Below, piece by piece: positions 7,462-13,981 of a stretch of DNA of 21,728 bases. The DNA lies in IMG/VR virus record IMGVR_UViG_3300007516_000179, positions 1-21,728 of that record. One strand, 5' to 3'. Within the stretch, counting starts at the first letter, position 1, and every line of letters begins with the position of its first letter. The position numbers were made by a program, and so were the translations under genes. The notes under the pieces were generated by a model. That model did no database searches and was not told the DNA's origin. It worked only from the letters and a program-made list of their open reading frames with translations. This DNA is from a virus.

Positions 7462-8400
7462 TCAATAACTCACAATGCTGTTGATGAGGACGGCGGTGCA
7501 CATACGCGCAGGGCTGGTGGCTTTGGCGGCCTGCCAGTTAAAACTGGCCTGCACCCCTTGGGGCCCTGCAATTTCAATCCGGGGGCGGGGCAGATAGACG
7601 GCATGGGCAGTGAAGGTGAAGCTGGCATTGGCCCCGAGGCTGTAGTTGAATTCCAACTCGCAGGGGCTGCCGTCGATGGCTTGGGTGACCAGCGTTGTGT
7701 CGGAAAACCGCACCTCTATCCGACCCGTCAGGGCCGCCATGGTCGGGTCGGCCCCGTCGATACGACCGTCGCCACGGATGGTCTCAATGCGGTCGAGGTT
7801 GTTGGAATAGGTGATTTCGGCCGAGACCACGTTGCCCAGCGCCGTGCCGTTGCGTTTTACGGTGCCATTGAAATGGCCGAAACGCTGGAGACCCAGCGCG
7901 GTTGGCGTGCCAGTGGAAGTCGTGGCGGCGATGGTCTCACCCTGCGCTACCAAACGCGCAGTTGCCGTCAGCAGGCCAGAGCGCTGCATTTGCCATGACA
8001 GCTGGTCCAGCACGCAGCCGGAATACATCGCAAAGCGAGGCACCTCGGGCATTGCGGTTTCAATCGATAGGCTGGGCAGAGTCCAGTTGCCCGACTGGAA
8101 GGTATGAGTCTTGGGCGTGGTGCCGCTGGTGACGGGCTGACCGAATGCCGCCTTCAGCCAGAAGCCGAACGCCTCGACATCGATGGGGATCACCACTTCG
8201 CCGTCGGCGGTTACCGCATCCTTGATCGGTGCCAGCGGATCGCGGCCATAGCCCAGCAGTTCGGACTCCAGCAGGGGTTGTTCTGACCCCAGAGTTGCCC
8301 GTGCAAAGGGCATCAATCGGAACCCACTCACCGGCGGGGTCCCGTAAACCGTCTCATACGCAAGCGCCATCTGCGCCCGCGCGCCTTGCGCACGTGCCAT
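7462..8400 (-). CDS. Phage tail tube protein (lambda V position)
   Basis: A 312-residue major tail protein. ATG 8400 is supported by AAGGAG six bases upstream and the expected N-terminus MARAQGARAQMALAYETVYG; the longer open frame to 8544 lies inside the preceding gene. It resembles the Phage_tube_2-type tail tube family rather than the shorter TP901-1-type tail protein of GTAs. Features include LLESELLGYGRDPLAPIKDA, VTADGEVVIPIDVEAFGFWL and a beta-rich C-terminal half (EITYSNNLDRIETIRGDGRI, ELEFNYSLGANASFTFTAHA). It would polymerise around the tape measure to form the tail tube. The next gene starts 2 nt after its stop. Confidence 0.87.
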   Translation of the reverse strand: MARAQGARAQMALAYETVYGTPPVSGFRLMPFARATLGSEQPLLESELLGYGRDPLAPIKDAVTADGEVVIPIDVEAFGFWLKAAFGQPVTSGTTPKTHTFQSGNWTLPSLSIETAMPEVPRFAMYSGCVLDQLSWQMQRSGLLTATARLVAQGETIAATTSTGTPTALGLQRFGHFNGTVKRNGTALGNVVSAEITYSNNLDRIETIRGDGRIDGADPTMAALTGRIEVRFSDTTLVTQAIDGSPCELEFNYSLGANASFTFTAHAVYLPRPRIEIAGPQGVQASFNWQAAKATSPARMCTAVLINSIVSY

Positions 8401-8426
8401 GGGGGTCTCCTTTAAAATGTGGGTGG

Positions 8427-8849
8427 TCAGGCCAGGGGGCCGGGGGTGGTGTAGTAGAGCACGACGGTGATCACCGCCGCTTTCAGCGCCGCCGCGCCCT
8501 CGATGGGGAGATCGACCGTGGCCGGGGCTTCGGGTTCGACCCAATCGCAGAGGCCGCCAAGGGTGCGGTCGGCTTCCAGCGCGGTGCCGATGGCGGTGAT
8601 CAGGGTGTCAAAGGCGCTGGTCCGGCCATTCGGGGCCTGGACGACGACCTCCAGTTCGGCGCGGTGCTGGTAGTGATAGCGAAGGGGCGACAGGGTGACT
8701 TCCGGCTCGCCGGGCTGGCCATCGCGCAGGATGATCAGCCCCGCCGCTGGGATCCGTTCGGGCAGCACCTCGTCACGCAGGACAAGGGCGGCAAGCGGCT
8801 GCAGCCGCGCGTGAAGCGCGGTAAGGGTAATTTCGCGGGTGGTGGGCAT
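8427..8849 (-). CDS. Probable tail terminator / minor tail protein (lambda U position)
   Basis: 140 residues: MPTTREITLTALHARLQPLA, then LRYHYQHRAELEVVVQAPNG and a C-terminus VITVVLYYTTPGPLA. Length, alternating strand/helix pattern and position directly before the tail tube fit a tail terminator, the ring that caps the tube. No diagnostic motif is visible, so the call rests mainly on order. The start is ATG 8849 with only a weak GAGA upstream. It is the first late gene after the inserted plus-strand gene, so it may need its own promoter or read-through from the head genes. Confidence 0.7.
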   Translation of the reverse strand: MPTTREITLTALHARLQPLAALVLRDEVLPERIPAAGLIILRDGQPGEPEVTLSPLRYHYQHRAELEVVVQAPNGRTSAFDTLITAIGTALEADRTLGGLCDWVEPEAPATVDLPIEGAAALKAAVITVVLYYTTPGPLA

Positions 8850-9016
8850 TTATTCTCAATCTCATGTATTTGCGACTCAAAGGGCACAATCAAACTTGCG
8901 CATGGTTGGACCTTGTCGAGGGTCGCCAACTGGCGTTTGTTACTTTTGCGACGTACTCAGTGAACCTGCGTGCGCTCTAAGCAAAAATTTGAGGCAATTG
9001 GGGTTGAGAGCTGAAC
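8850..9016. other. Divergent intergenic region between U-like gene and moron gene
   Basis: 167 nt, visibly more AT-rich than the late genes. It must hold the start signals of the plus-strand gene at 9017 and possibly a promoter for the tail genes to the left. A 12-bp near-centre palindrome, CGCCA-AC-TGGCG at 8924-8935, could be an operator. On the minus strand TTGATT and AATACA are spaced 17 nt before the U-like gene, a poor match to sigma-70 promoters. No convincing promoter can be assigned. Confidence 0.35.
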
Positions 9017-10165
9017 ATGAAGTCCATTTTGCGTTTTTCGATTGCGGCAATTATGATTTGGGTCGGCCCTGCCTATGCTGGCTTCGACGAGCCGATGTCA
9101 TTCTATCGCGCGACCAGTGGTGGTAACTGCTCAAGCTGCGTCTGGATCGCCGCTGAGGGGGTCATCGAGGGTGACAGTGACAAGAAGTTCCTACGTTTCT
9201 TGGATGATGAAGGTTTGCTTGGGGCCAAGGGGCTGAATGTGCATTTTCATTCTCCTGGCGGGATCCTGATCGGGGGAGTCATGCTTGGTCTTGCCATCCG
9301 GGTGCAGGAGGCAAACACTGTTGTTTCAGGGGCCCGCATTGAAGATGTCTATGCGGATGGATTGCGCAAAGTTACTTTCGACCCACCTATTGCTGCCGAA
9401 TGCAGTTCTGCCTGCGTCTTTGCATTTGCTGGTGGCGTGAGCCGGTTTGCGTCAAAGACCACTCCAGGTGCGGCAGTCGGTTTTCAGGATATCGGACGTC
9501 TTGGAGTTCATCAGTTCTACACGCCGGAAACCCTTGGTGACCCGACTGCACTTGCCTTCGATGCCCAAGACCGCATTGACGATCAGAGGATTATTGCCCT
9601 CTTGCTCGCATATCTTTCGAAAATGAACGTTTCAGCAGAGCTCCTACAAATCGCGGCTGTTACAGATCCGCGGGACATGCACTATCTTACAGAAGACGAA
9701 CTACAGCGGACCGAAATCGATAACAGGATGGTCCACAGTGTATTCCTGACCGGTTATCGAAACGGCGTCGCAATTACAGAGATTACATACAAGCGCTCAG
9801 ATGCCGATTACCGCCTAGAAGTTTACTGCGACGGCGGTGAGGCCCGCATGCTTGCTTCAATTGACTGGCGGGGGTTCTACGACGTTGAGGGTCATCAAAG
9901 GTGGAAGCTGTTCGATGGCGTGTCCATGTCGGGTGGTGGGGCCGTCGAGCTGATTGATGAAGATTTTTCCGTCCGATCCGATGGTGGTGTGACAGGTCAA
10001 CTTCGCTTCCGGTTTTCTGATCCGATTGCTGCAGTCGTATCGCGCAAAGACTTTCGTTTTGAGGACTGGTCCAGCCGCTATGCGAATGATTCAGCGACGT
10101 CCATGAGCTTCACCCTTCCTGCCGATTTCGACGGCCTTTACCTGTTGCCACGGGCCTGCCTCTGA
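9017..10165 (+). CDS. Secreted ClpP/SppA-like protein (COG3904 type), probable prophage moron
   Basis: 382 residues with a clear signal peptide: KSILRF, hydrophobic core to about residue 18, cleavage probably after AYA (21). The first half has the ClpP-like serine peptidase fold of the COG3904 'predicted periplasmic protein' group: NVHFHSPGG (74-82), AECSSACVFAFAGG with probable nucleophile Ser131, GVHQFY with probable catalytic His165, and LLLAYLSKMNVSAELLQIAA followed by DPRDMHYLTEDEL. Residues about 240-382 form a separate, probably beta-rich, domain of unknown role ending PRACL. It is on the opposite strand from the late operon, inserted between Z-like and U-like genes, with lower GC than its neighbours. 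That suggests cargo expressed independently, perhaps in the lysogen. ATG 9017 follows GAGAG. Activity and substrate are unknown. Confidence 0.8.
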   Translation: MKSILRFSIAAIMIWVGPAYAGFDEPMSFYRATSGGNCSSCVWIAAEGVIEGDSDKKFLRFLDDEGLLGAKGLNVHFHSPGGILIGGVMLGLAIRVQEANTVVSGARIEDVYADGLRKVTFDPPIAAECSSACVFAFAGGVSRFASKTTPGAAVGFQDIGRLGVHQFYTPETLGDPTALAFDAQDRIDDQRIIALLLAYLSKMNVSAELLQIAAVTDPRDMHYLTEDELQRTEIDNRMVHSVFLTGYRNGVAITEITYKRSDADYRLEVYCDGGEARMLASIDWRGFYDVEGHQRWKLFDGVSMSGGGAVELIDEDFSVRSDGGVTGQLRFRFSDPIAAVVSRKDFRFEDWSSRYANDSATSMSFTLPADFDGLYLLPRACL

Positions 10166-10194
10166 TACCCTAAGGGGATGCTAAGAGGCAACAG
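10142..10194. terminator. Stem-loop between convergent genes, possible bidirectional terminator
   Basis: Two competing hairpins share the same region. CTGTTGCC (10142-10149) pairs perfectly with GGCAACAG (10187-10194). Alternatively TGCCTC (10157-10162) pairs with GAGGCA (10185-10190), with an inner AT-A-CCC/GGG-G-AT stem. It spans the stop of the plus-strand gene and lies just before the end of the minus-strand Z-like gene. There is no U-tract, so rho-independent termination is uncertain. Confidence 0.4.
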
Positions 10195-10207
10195 ATGGCG
10201 CGGTTGG

Positions 10208-10837
10208 TCAACGGATGACGCCATACCATTTTGCCACGATCAGCCCCGGCACACCACCCACTGCTCGTTCCGCATCCCGCGCCAGATCGAGCCGTTTGCG
10301 CAGCTTGACCTGCGGCACCAGCAGGAAGATCGGCACGGTTGCCAAACCGCGTCCGGTTTTCGACTTCGATGCCACGGCCCGGCCTTTCGAATTCAGCCTT
10401 CCCTCGGCCACCAGCAGGCTCGGCCCCCGACGGCGATAGATGAACCGCAGACGCAACCCCGTGCGACGTTCCCATTCGCCGGGGGTGATGCGGCCGCCCT
10501 TGGTGCTTTTCCCGGCGGCGGGCGTGGGGATCGCGAGCCAGAACCCATTCTTGGACCGGATCAAAGGCCCTGTGTCATGCGCGCCGATGATGACCGGGGC
10601 GTTGGACCAGACCAGCGCCGCCGCGTTCAGGCTATCGCCGGATTTTGGGAAGCTGGCGAGGCGGATGCTGTTGCCAAGCCGGGTGCCCAGCCCAGCGCCG
10701 GTGATCTGGCTGCGCCACGCGGATTTGAGACCGGTGCCAGCTTCGCGCATGGCCGCTGAGACTGCTTTTTCCCCAGCGGCAATTTCGACCTGCATCAGGG
10801 CGGCAATGTCCGGATCGAACGCGATCCTGAGCCTCAT
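10208..10837 (-). CDS. DUF6441 family minor tail protein (lambda Z position)
   Basis: 209 residues: MRLRIAFDPDIAALMQVEIA, then GEKAVSAAMREAGTGLKSAW and a basic second half (RTGLRLRFIYRRRG, FLLVPQVKLRKRLDLARDAE). This resembles the DUF6441 proteins found in alphaproteobacterial prophages between the head-tail joiner and the tail terminator. The lambda counterpart by position is gpZ, which completes the tail end that binds the head. ATG 10837 overlaps the upstream TGA as ATGA. It is the last gene of the right-hand late block before the oppositely oriented moron gene. Confidence 0.8.
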   Translation of the reverse strand: MRLRIAFDPDIAALMQVEIAAGEKAVSAAMREAGTGLKSAWRSQITGAGLGTRLGNSIRLASFPKSGDSLNAAALVWSNAPVIIGAHDTGPLIRSKNGFWLAIPTPAAGKSTKGGRITPGEWERRTGLRLRFIYRRRGPSLLVAEGRLNSKGRAVASKSKTGRGLATVPIFLLVPQVKLRKRLDLARDAERAVGGVPGLIVAKWYGVIR

Positions 10838-11148
10838 GTTGGCCGCAGGTCCAGCGACCAGATTAGGCGTTCGCGGTCGCGCACTGGCTCACCCTGTATG
10901 CTGAAACTGTCCGCGCCGATCACGATCAGATCGCCGGAGCGGGGATCGGGTAGGTCGGACACGCGAACGTCCACCATCATGCTGTCGCTGACAAACCGCG
11001 CGGCCCCGAATTCAGTGATGCGGTCCGGAGCGCGGCGTATGACACGGATTGGCATTTCCTCTGACGTGGTTGCTGAAATCCACAGCGCGACCGCCGCCAT
11101 GGACGGATTGGCATAGATGCGGTCCATGGCGGCGGCGAAGACGGTCAT
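10834..11148 (-). CDS. Head-tail joining protein (lambda FII-like)
   Basis: 104 residues starting MTVFAAAMDRIYANPSMAAV and ending in DLPDPRSGDLIVIGADSFSI followed by PVRDRERLIWSLDLRPT. The 'DPR-GD ... RL-W--D-R' ending is typical of short FII-like joining proteins of lambda-type prophages; such proteins form the ring below the portal/gpW to which the tail binds. The start ATG 11148 is 12 nt downstream of the capsid stop. No separate FI-type gene lies between capsid and this gene, unlike lambda. Confidence 0.78.
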   Translation of the reverse strand: MTVFAAAMDRIYANPSMAAVALWISATTSEEMPIRVIRRAPDRITEFGAARFVSDSMMVDVRVSDLPDPRSGDLIVIGADSFSIQGEPVRDRERLIWSLDLRPT

Positions 11149-11160
11149 CGGAGGTGCCCG

Positions 11161-12183
11161 TCAGTTCGAGGTATGAATGCGGATCGCGATGCGCGGCCGC
11201 TTGTTCACCGGCAGGATCGAGGCTTCCGTCATCAGGTCGATCCAGCGTCCTTTTTCGTCGAGATGTTGGCGGGCGTAGAGTGGCAGGCCCATCGTGTTGG
11301 CCGCTTCCAGCAGGTTCGCCGGGCCGCCGTAGGTGGTGAAGGTGTCGATCGTGCCCAAGGGGAACGCGATGCCTTCGCTGGCAGGGACCAAGCGTTCTGT
11401 CGCTTTGGTGGAAAGAGTGACCGTGCCCGAATACTCCTCGAACACGATGCCCGCGAAGGGGAAGTTGCGCCGCACATCCTGGCGCAAGGGCTGCGCGCCG
11501 GTGGCAGCGTAGAACTTGTAGGCCTCTTCCGTCTTCGGGTGCGCGATCAGCTTGTCGAAGAATTCGCGGCTGACGAGGGCATGCACATCCGACATGCTTT
11601 CGCCCAAGAGGTTGTCTTCCATGGCGCGCAGGACTTCGCGCACCTTGCCCTGAACATTGGTGCCAGCGGTGCCCAAGACAAAATCCACCGAGATTTGCGC
11701 CAGACCAAACTCGGTGAAATAGTTGTAAAGCGTGGTGCCAGCGCCGTCTTTGACGATGCCGCGCAGGGCATTCATCTCCATGTATTCGCGGGTCTGGGCA
11801 TGCTTGCGGCGCATCAACTGCAGCTTGCGGTTCATCACCTCGACCAGCGGGTCGGCACCATCGAACACGCCCAGCGCGGGTTGGCCCTGAATGTCGCCCG
11901 GCAAGATCACATCATCATGCGGGATCCACGGCAGGGCAAAGCTGCGCATCGACCGGCCCTCGCGGGTGCCAACCGTTGCCGGGCCGCCCAAGGGCACCGA
12001 GGGCAGCAGGTTGAGCACGCCCTCGTATTGCTCGATGATGACGGACCGCTGGCTGACGCCCTCAAATCGGAAGAGGCCGATCTGGCCAAGGCGGGTGTAA
12101 AGGTTGGGCAGGATGTTGATGGCCTGCGTCATCTCAGCCAGCGAATAGCCGCCAGCGTCAAAGGGATTGCGGACAAGGGTCAT
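11161..12183 (-). CDS. Major capsid protein (lambda gpE-like)
   Basis: 340 residues, the length of lambda gpE (341), matching the Phage_cap_E family. Landmarks are the N-terminus NPFDAGGYSLAEMTQAINIL, SVIIEQYEGVLNLLPSVPLG, FALPWIPHDDVILPGDIQG, HALVSREFFDKLIAHPKTEE, FEEYSGTVTL, FPLGTIDTFTTYGGPANLLE and the C-terminus PVNKRPRIAIRIHTSN. It forms the icosahedral shell. ATG 12183 is preceded by GGAG at 7 nt spacing. The 60-nt gap before it is strongly G-rich on the plus strand. This is a lambda-type head protein, unlike the HK97-type capsid gene of GTAs. Confidence 0.95.
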   Translation of the reverse strand: MTLVRNPFDAGGYSLAEMTQAINILPNLYTRLGQIGLFRFEGVSQRSVIIEQYEGVLNLLPSVPLGGPATVGTREGRSMRSFALPWIPHDDVILPGDIQGQPALGVFDGADPLVEVMNRKLQLMRRKHAQTREYMEMNALRGIVKDGAGTTLYNYFTEFGLAQISVDFVLGTAGTNVQGKVREVLRAMEDNLLGESMSDVHALVSREFFDKLIAHPKTEEAYKFYAATGAQPLRQDVRRNFPFAGIVFEEYSGTVTLSTKATERLVPASEGIAFPLGTIDTFTTYGGPANLLEAANTMGLPLYARQHLDEKGRWIDLMTEASILPVNKRPRIAIRIHTSN

Positions 12184-12214
12184 GGGGTGCTCCGGGGATG
12201 TGGGGGGAAGGGGG
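12184..12214 (+). other. Predicted G-quadruplex motif upstream of the capsid gene
   Basis: The plus strand carries four G-runs in 31 nt: GGGG 12184-12187, GGGG 12194-12197, GGGGGG 12202-12207 and GGGGG 12210-12214, with loops of 6, 4 and 2 nt. They fill the gap between the decoration and capsid genes. The minus-strand mRNA is therefore C-rich here and the quadruplex could only form in the template DNA strand. Folding and effect are inference. Confidence 0.5.
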
Positions 12215-12243
12215 TGGCGACGACACAGGTTAGAGGTCGTGCG

Positions 12244-12624
12244 TCAGACGCCGTCGCGGGCGATGATGCCGACAGCGGCAAGCTGGCCGATCTTGGTGGT
12301 GATCTTCGCGCCGTCATCGACGGTGGCGTCATAGGCGAGACCCGCGCGCGAGACGATCGAGGGGCCGCGCGCAACGACGATGCCGGTGGCGTCGGCCAGC
12401 GTGGCATCGACGGCATAGAGCAACACAGCCGTCGCGGTCTGCGCGCCGTCGCTGCCGCCACTGGTGGCAAGCTTGTATTTGCCGCTGGCGGTGATGCGGC
12501 CCAAGACCGCGCCGAGGGGGTAGGGCATGCCTTGCAGCAAGGTGATCACTTCGCGGGTGTAGTTTGGGCTGACCTCATATTTGAGGACATCACCCATGCT
12601 GGGTTGTTCCGTCAGGACGGGCAT
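12244..12624 (-). CDS. Head decoration protein (lambda gpD-like)
   Basis: 126 residues, matching the HDPD/gpD family: TEQPSMGDVLKYEVSPNYTR, EVITLLQGMPYPLGAVLGRI and a C-terminal half ending AKITTKIGQLAAVGIIARDG. gpD-type trimers bind the expanded capsid and stabilise it against DNA pressure. ATG 12624 has GGAG eight bases upstream. It lies between the protease/scaffold gene and the capsid gene, exactly as in lambda (C-Nu3-D-E). Confidence 0.92.
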   Translation of the reverse strand: MPVLTEQPSMGDVLKYEVSPNYTREVITLLQGMPYPLGAVLGRITASGKYKLATSGGSDGAQTATAVLLYAVDATLADATGIVVARGPSIVSRAGLAYDATVDDGAKITTKIGQLAAVGIIARDGV

Positions 12625-12667
12625 TGGTCAGTCTCCATGTGTTGGGGGATAGGGGATTGGCGCAGGT

Positions 12668-13039
12668 TCAGCGCTTGGCGTCGGTCGCAGCTTTTTTGGC
12701 AGCTGCGATGATCGGGCTGTCTTTGGCGGCAGCTGCGGCTGGGGCGGTGGCGATGATGCCAGCCGCATCGCTGCGGGCGGCGAGGTCGGCCAACACGCGG
12801 GCGCGCAGGGCTTCGGGCTTCAACCCGCGTGATACCGCGTCGGCAGCGTCGATGGACACACCCAGTCGGGCGGCCTGAGCACAGACTTGCGCCACCTCGG
12901 CCGCCTCGGCGCGCACGGCGTCGACAGTCATCGTGGTAGCGTCTGGGGTGATCGTGGCTGCTGCGATGGTCGGTTCAGTTGCGATTGGTGCTGCGGCAAC
13001 TGGCGTCGGGTTCGGGGTGCCGGTGGGTGTGGTGGTCAT
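12668..13039 (-). CDS. Possible nested scaffold protein (Nu3-like internal start)
   Basis: Inside the protease gene, in the same frame, ATG 13039 (Met315) is preceded by AAAGGG at 7 nt spacing. It would make the C-terminal 123 residues alone: the MTTTPTGTPNPTPVAAAP linker plus the helical scaffold-like region. Lambda makes its scaffold Nu3 from just such an internal in-frame start in gene C. The site and the layout are seen; expression as a separate protein is inferred. Confidence 0.5.
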   Translation of the reverse strand: MTTTPTGTPNPTPVAAAPIATEPTIAAATITPDATTMTVDAVRAEAAEVAQVCAQAARLGVSIDAADAVSRGLKPEALRARVLADLAARSDAAGIIATAPAAAAAKDSPIIAAAKKAATDAKR

Positions 13040-13981
13040 CGTTGGACCCTTTCTGCTGGGGGAGGTTGTGCCGCGGGGTGCGGCGGCGAAGGTGCGGAAT
13101 GCGGTGATGGGATCGGCAAGATCATCGGCCAGACCGCTGGCAATGGCTTCGGCCCCGCGAAACACTGCGGCTTCGGTGGCCAGCGCCGCCGTCTGCGTCA
13201 GACGTTCGCCACGACCGGCGGCGACCGTTTCTGCGAAGAGAAAGCGGACTACTTCCAACTCGCGCTGCATCTGGTAGTGCACGGCCTCGGGCAGTGGCTG
13301 ATATGGGTTGGCATCGATCTTGTGCGTGCCCGCGTGGATCAGCGTGACCGCGATGCCCTTTTGATCCAAGGCACCGCTCATATCCGTGTGCAGTGCCACG
13401 ACGCCGATACTGCCCACTGCACCGGTGCGCGGCAGGATGATCCGGTCGGCTTGGGATGCCAGAACATAGCCAGCTGACAGGGCATGTTCAGCCACAAACG
13501 CCTGCACCGGCTTTTGTGCTCGCGCCGCACGGATGCGATCCGCCAGATCGAAGGCGCCAGCGACCTCGCCACCGAAGCTGTCGATGTCCAGTGCGATGCC
13601 GCGAACGGCTGGGTCGGCCAGCGCCGCCTGAAGCTGGGCCGCGATTCCCTCATAGGAGGTCAGGCCCGAGGATTGTCCGATCCATGCGCCGCGATGGACC
13701 AGAGTCCCAGCGATTTCGATGACGGCGATGCCGTCGATCATAGCGAAGGGCTGGCTACCGTTACGCTGGTTGCGCTGGGCGAGGTCATTGCCGAACAGCG
13801 AAGTCCGGGCGGGTAGGCTGGCGGCAGTTTGGTCGGCGGCTTCCACCTCCAGCCCTTGGAAGGTGATTTCCTGCCCACTAATGCGCGGACCCATTCCGGA
13901 CAGGAAGGCCAGCGCCTTGGCTGGGTCCACCATCAACGGCGTGTTGAAGGCGCGCTGGGCGATTTGCGCGTGGTGCATCAT
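12668..13981 (-). CDS. S49 (SppA/ClpP-like) prohead protease with C-terminal scaffold region (lambda C/Nu3-like)
   Basis: 437 residues. The S49 domain covers about 80-295: GIAVIEIAGTLVHRGAWIGQ, ALDIDSFGGEVAGAFDLADR, catalytic Ser169 in EHALSAGYVLAS and probable catalytic Lys221 in AGTHKIDANPY. A Thr/Pro/Ala linker at about 315-350 leads into a helical, Ala-rich C-terminus (VDAVRAEAAEVAQVCAQAAR, ending KKAATDAKR), as in proteins that carry the scaffold fused to the protease. It should process the portal and scaffold inside the prohead. ATG 13981 overlaps the portal TGA, and a second ATG at 13978 also fits the strong AAGGAGG site, so the start is uncertain by one codon. Confidence 0.93.
   Translation of the reverse strand: MMHHAQIAQRAFNTPLMVDPAKALAFLSGMGPRISGQEITFQGLEVEAADQTAASLPARTSLFGNDLAQRNQRNGSQPFAMIDGIAVIEIAGTLVHRGAWIGQSSGLTSYEGIAAQLQAALADPAVRGIALDIDSFGGEVAGAFDLADRIRAARAQKPVQAFVAEHALSAGYVLASQADRIILPRTGAVGSIGVVALHTDMSGALDQKGIAVTLIHAGTHKIDANPYQPLPEAVHYQMQRELEVVRFLFAETVAAGRGERLTQTAALATEAAVFRGAEAIASGLADDLADPITAFRTFAAAPRGTTSPSRKGPTMTTTPTGTPNPTPVAAAPIATEPTIAAATITPDATTMTVDAVRAEAAEVAQVCAQAARLGVSIDAADAVSRGLKPEALRARVLADLAARSDAAGIIATAPAAAAAKDSPIIAAAKKAATDAKR

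Noticed and set aside
11173-12711. 512-codon open frame on the plus strand across the capsid and decoration genes
   Set aside because: It is antisense to two certain virion genes, shows no recognisable domain and has Gly/Arg/His-rich shadow composition typical of high-GC reverse frames.
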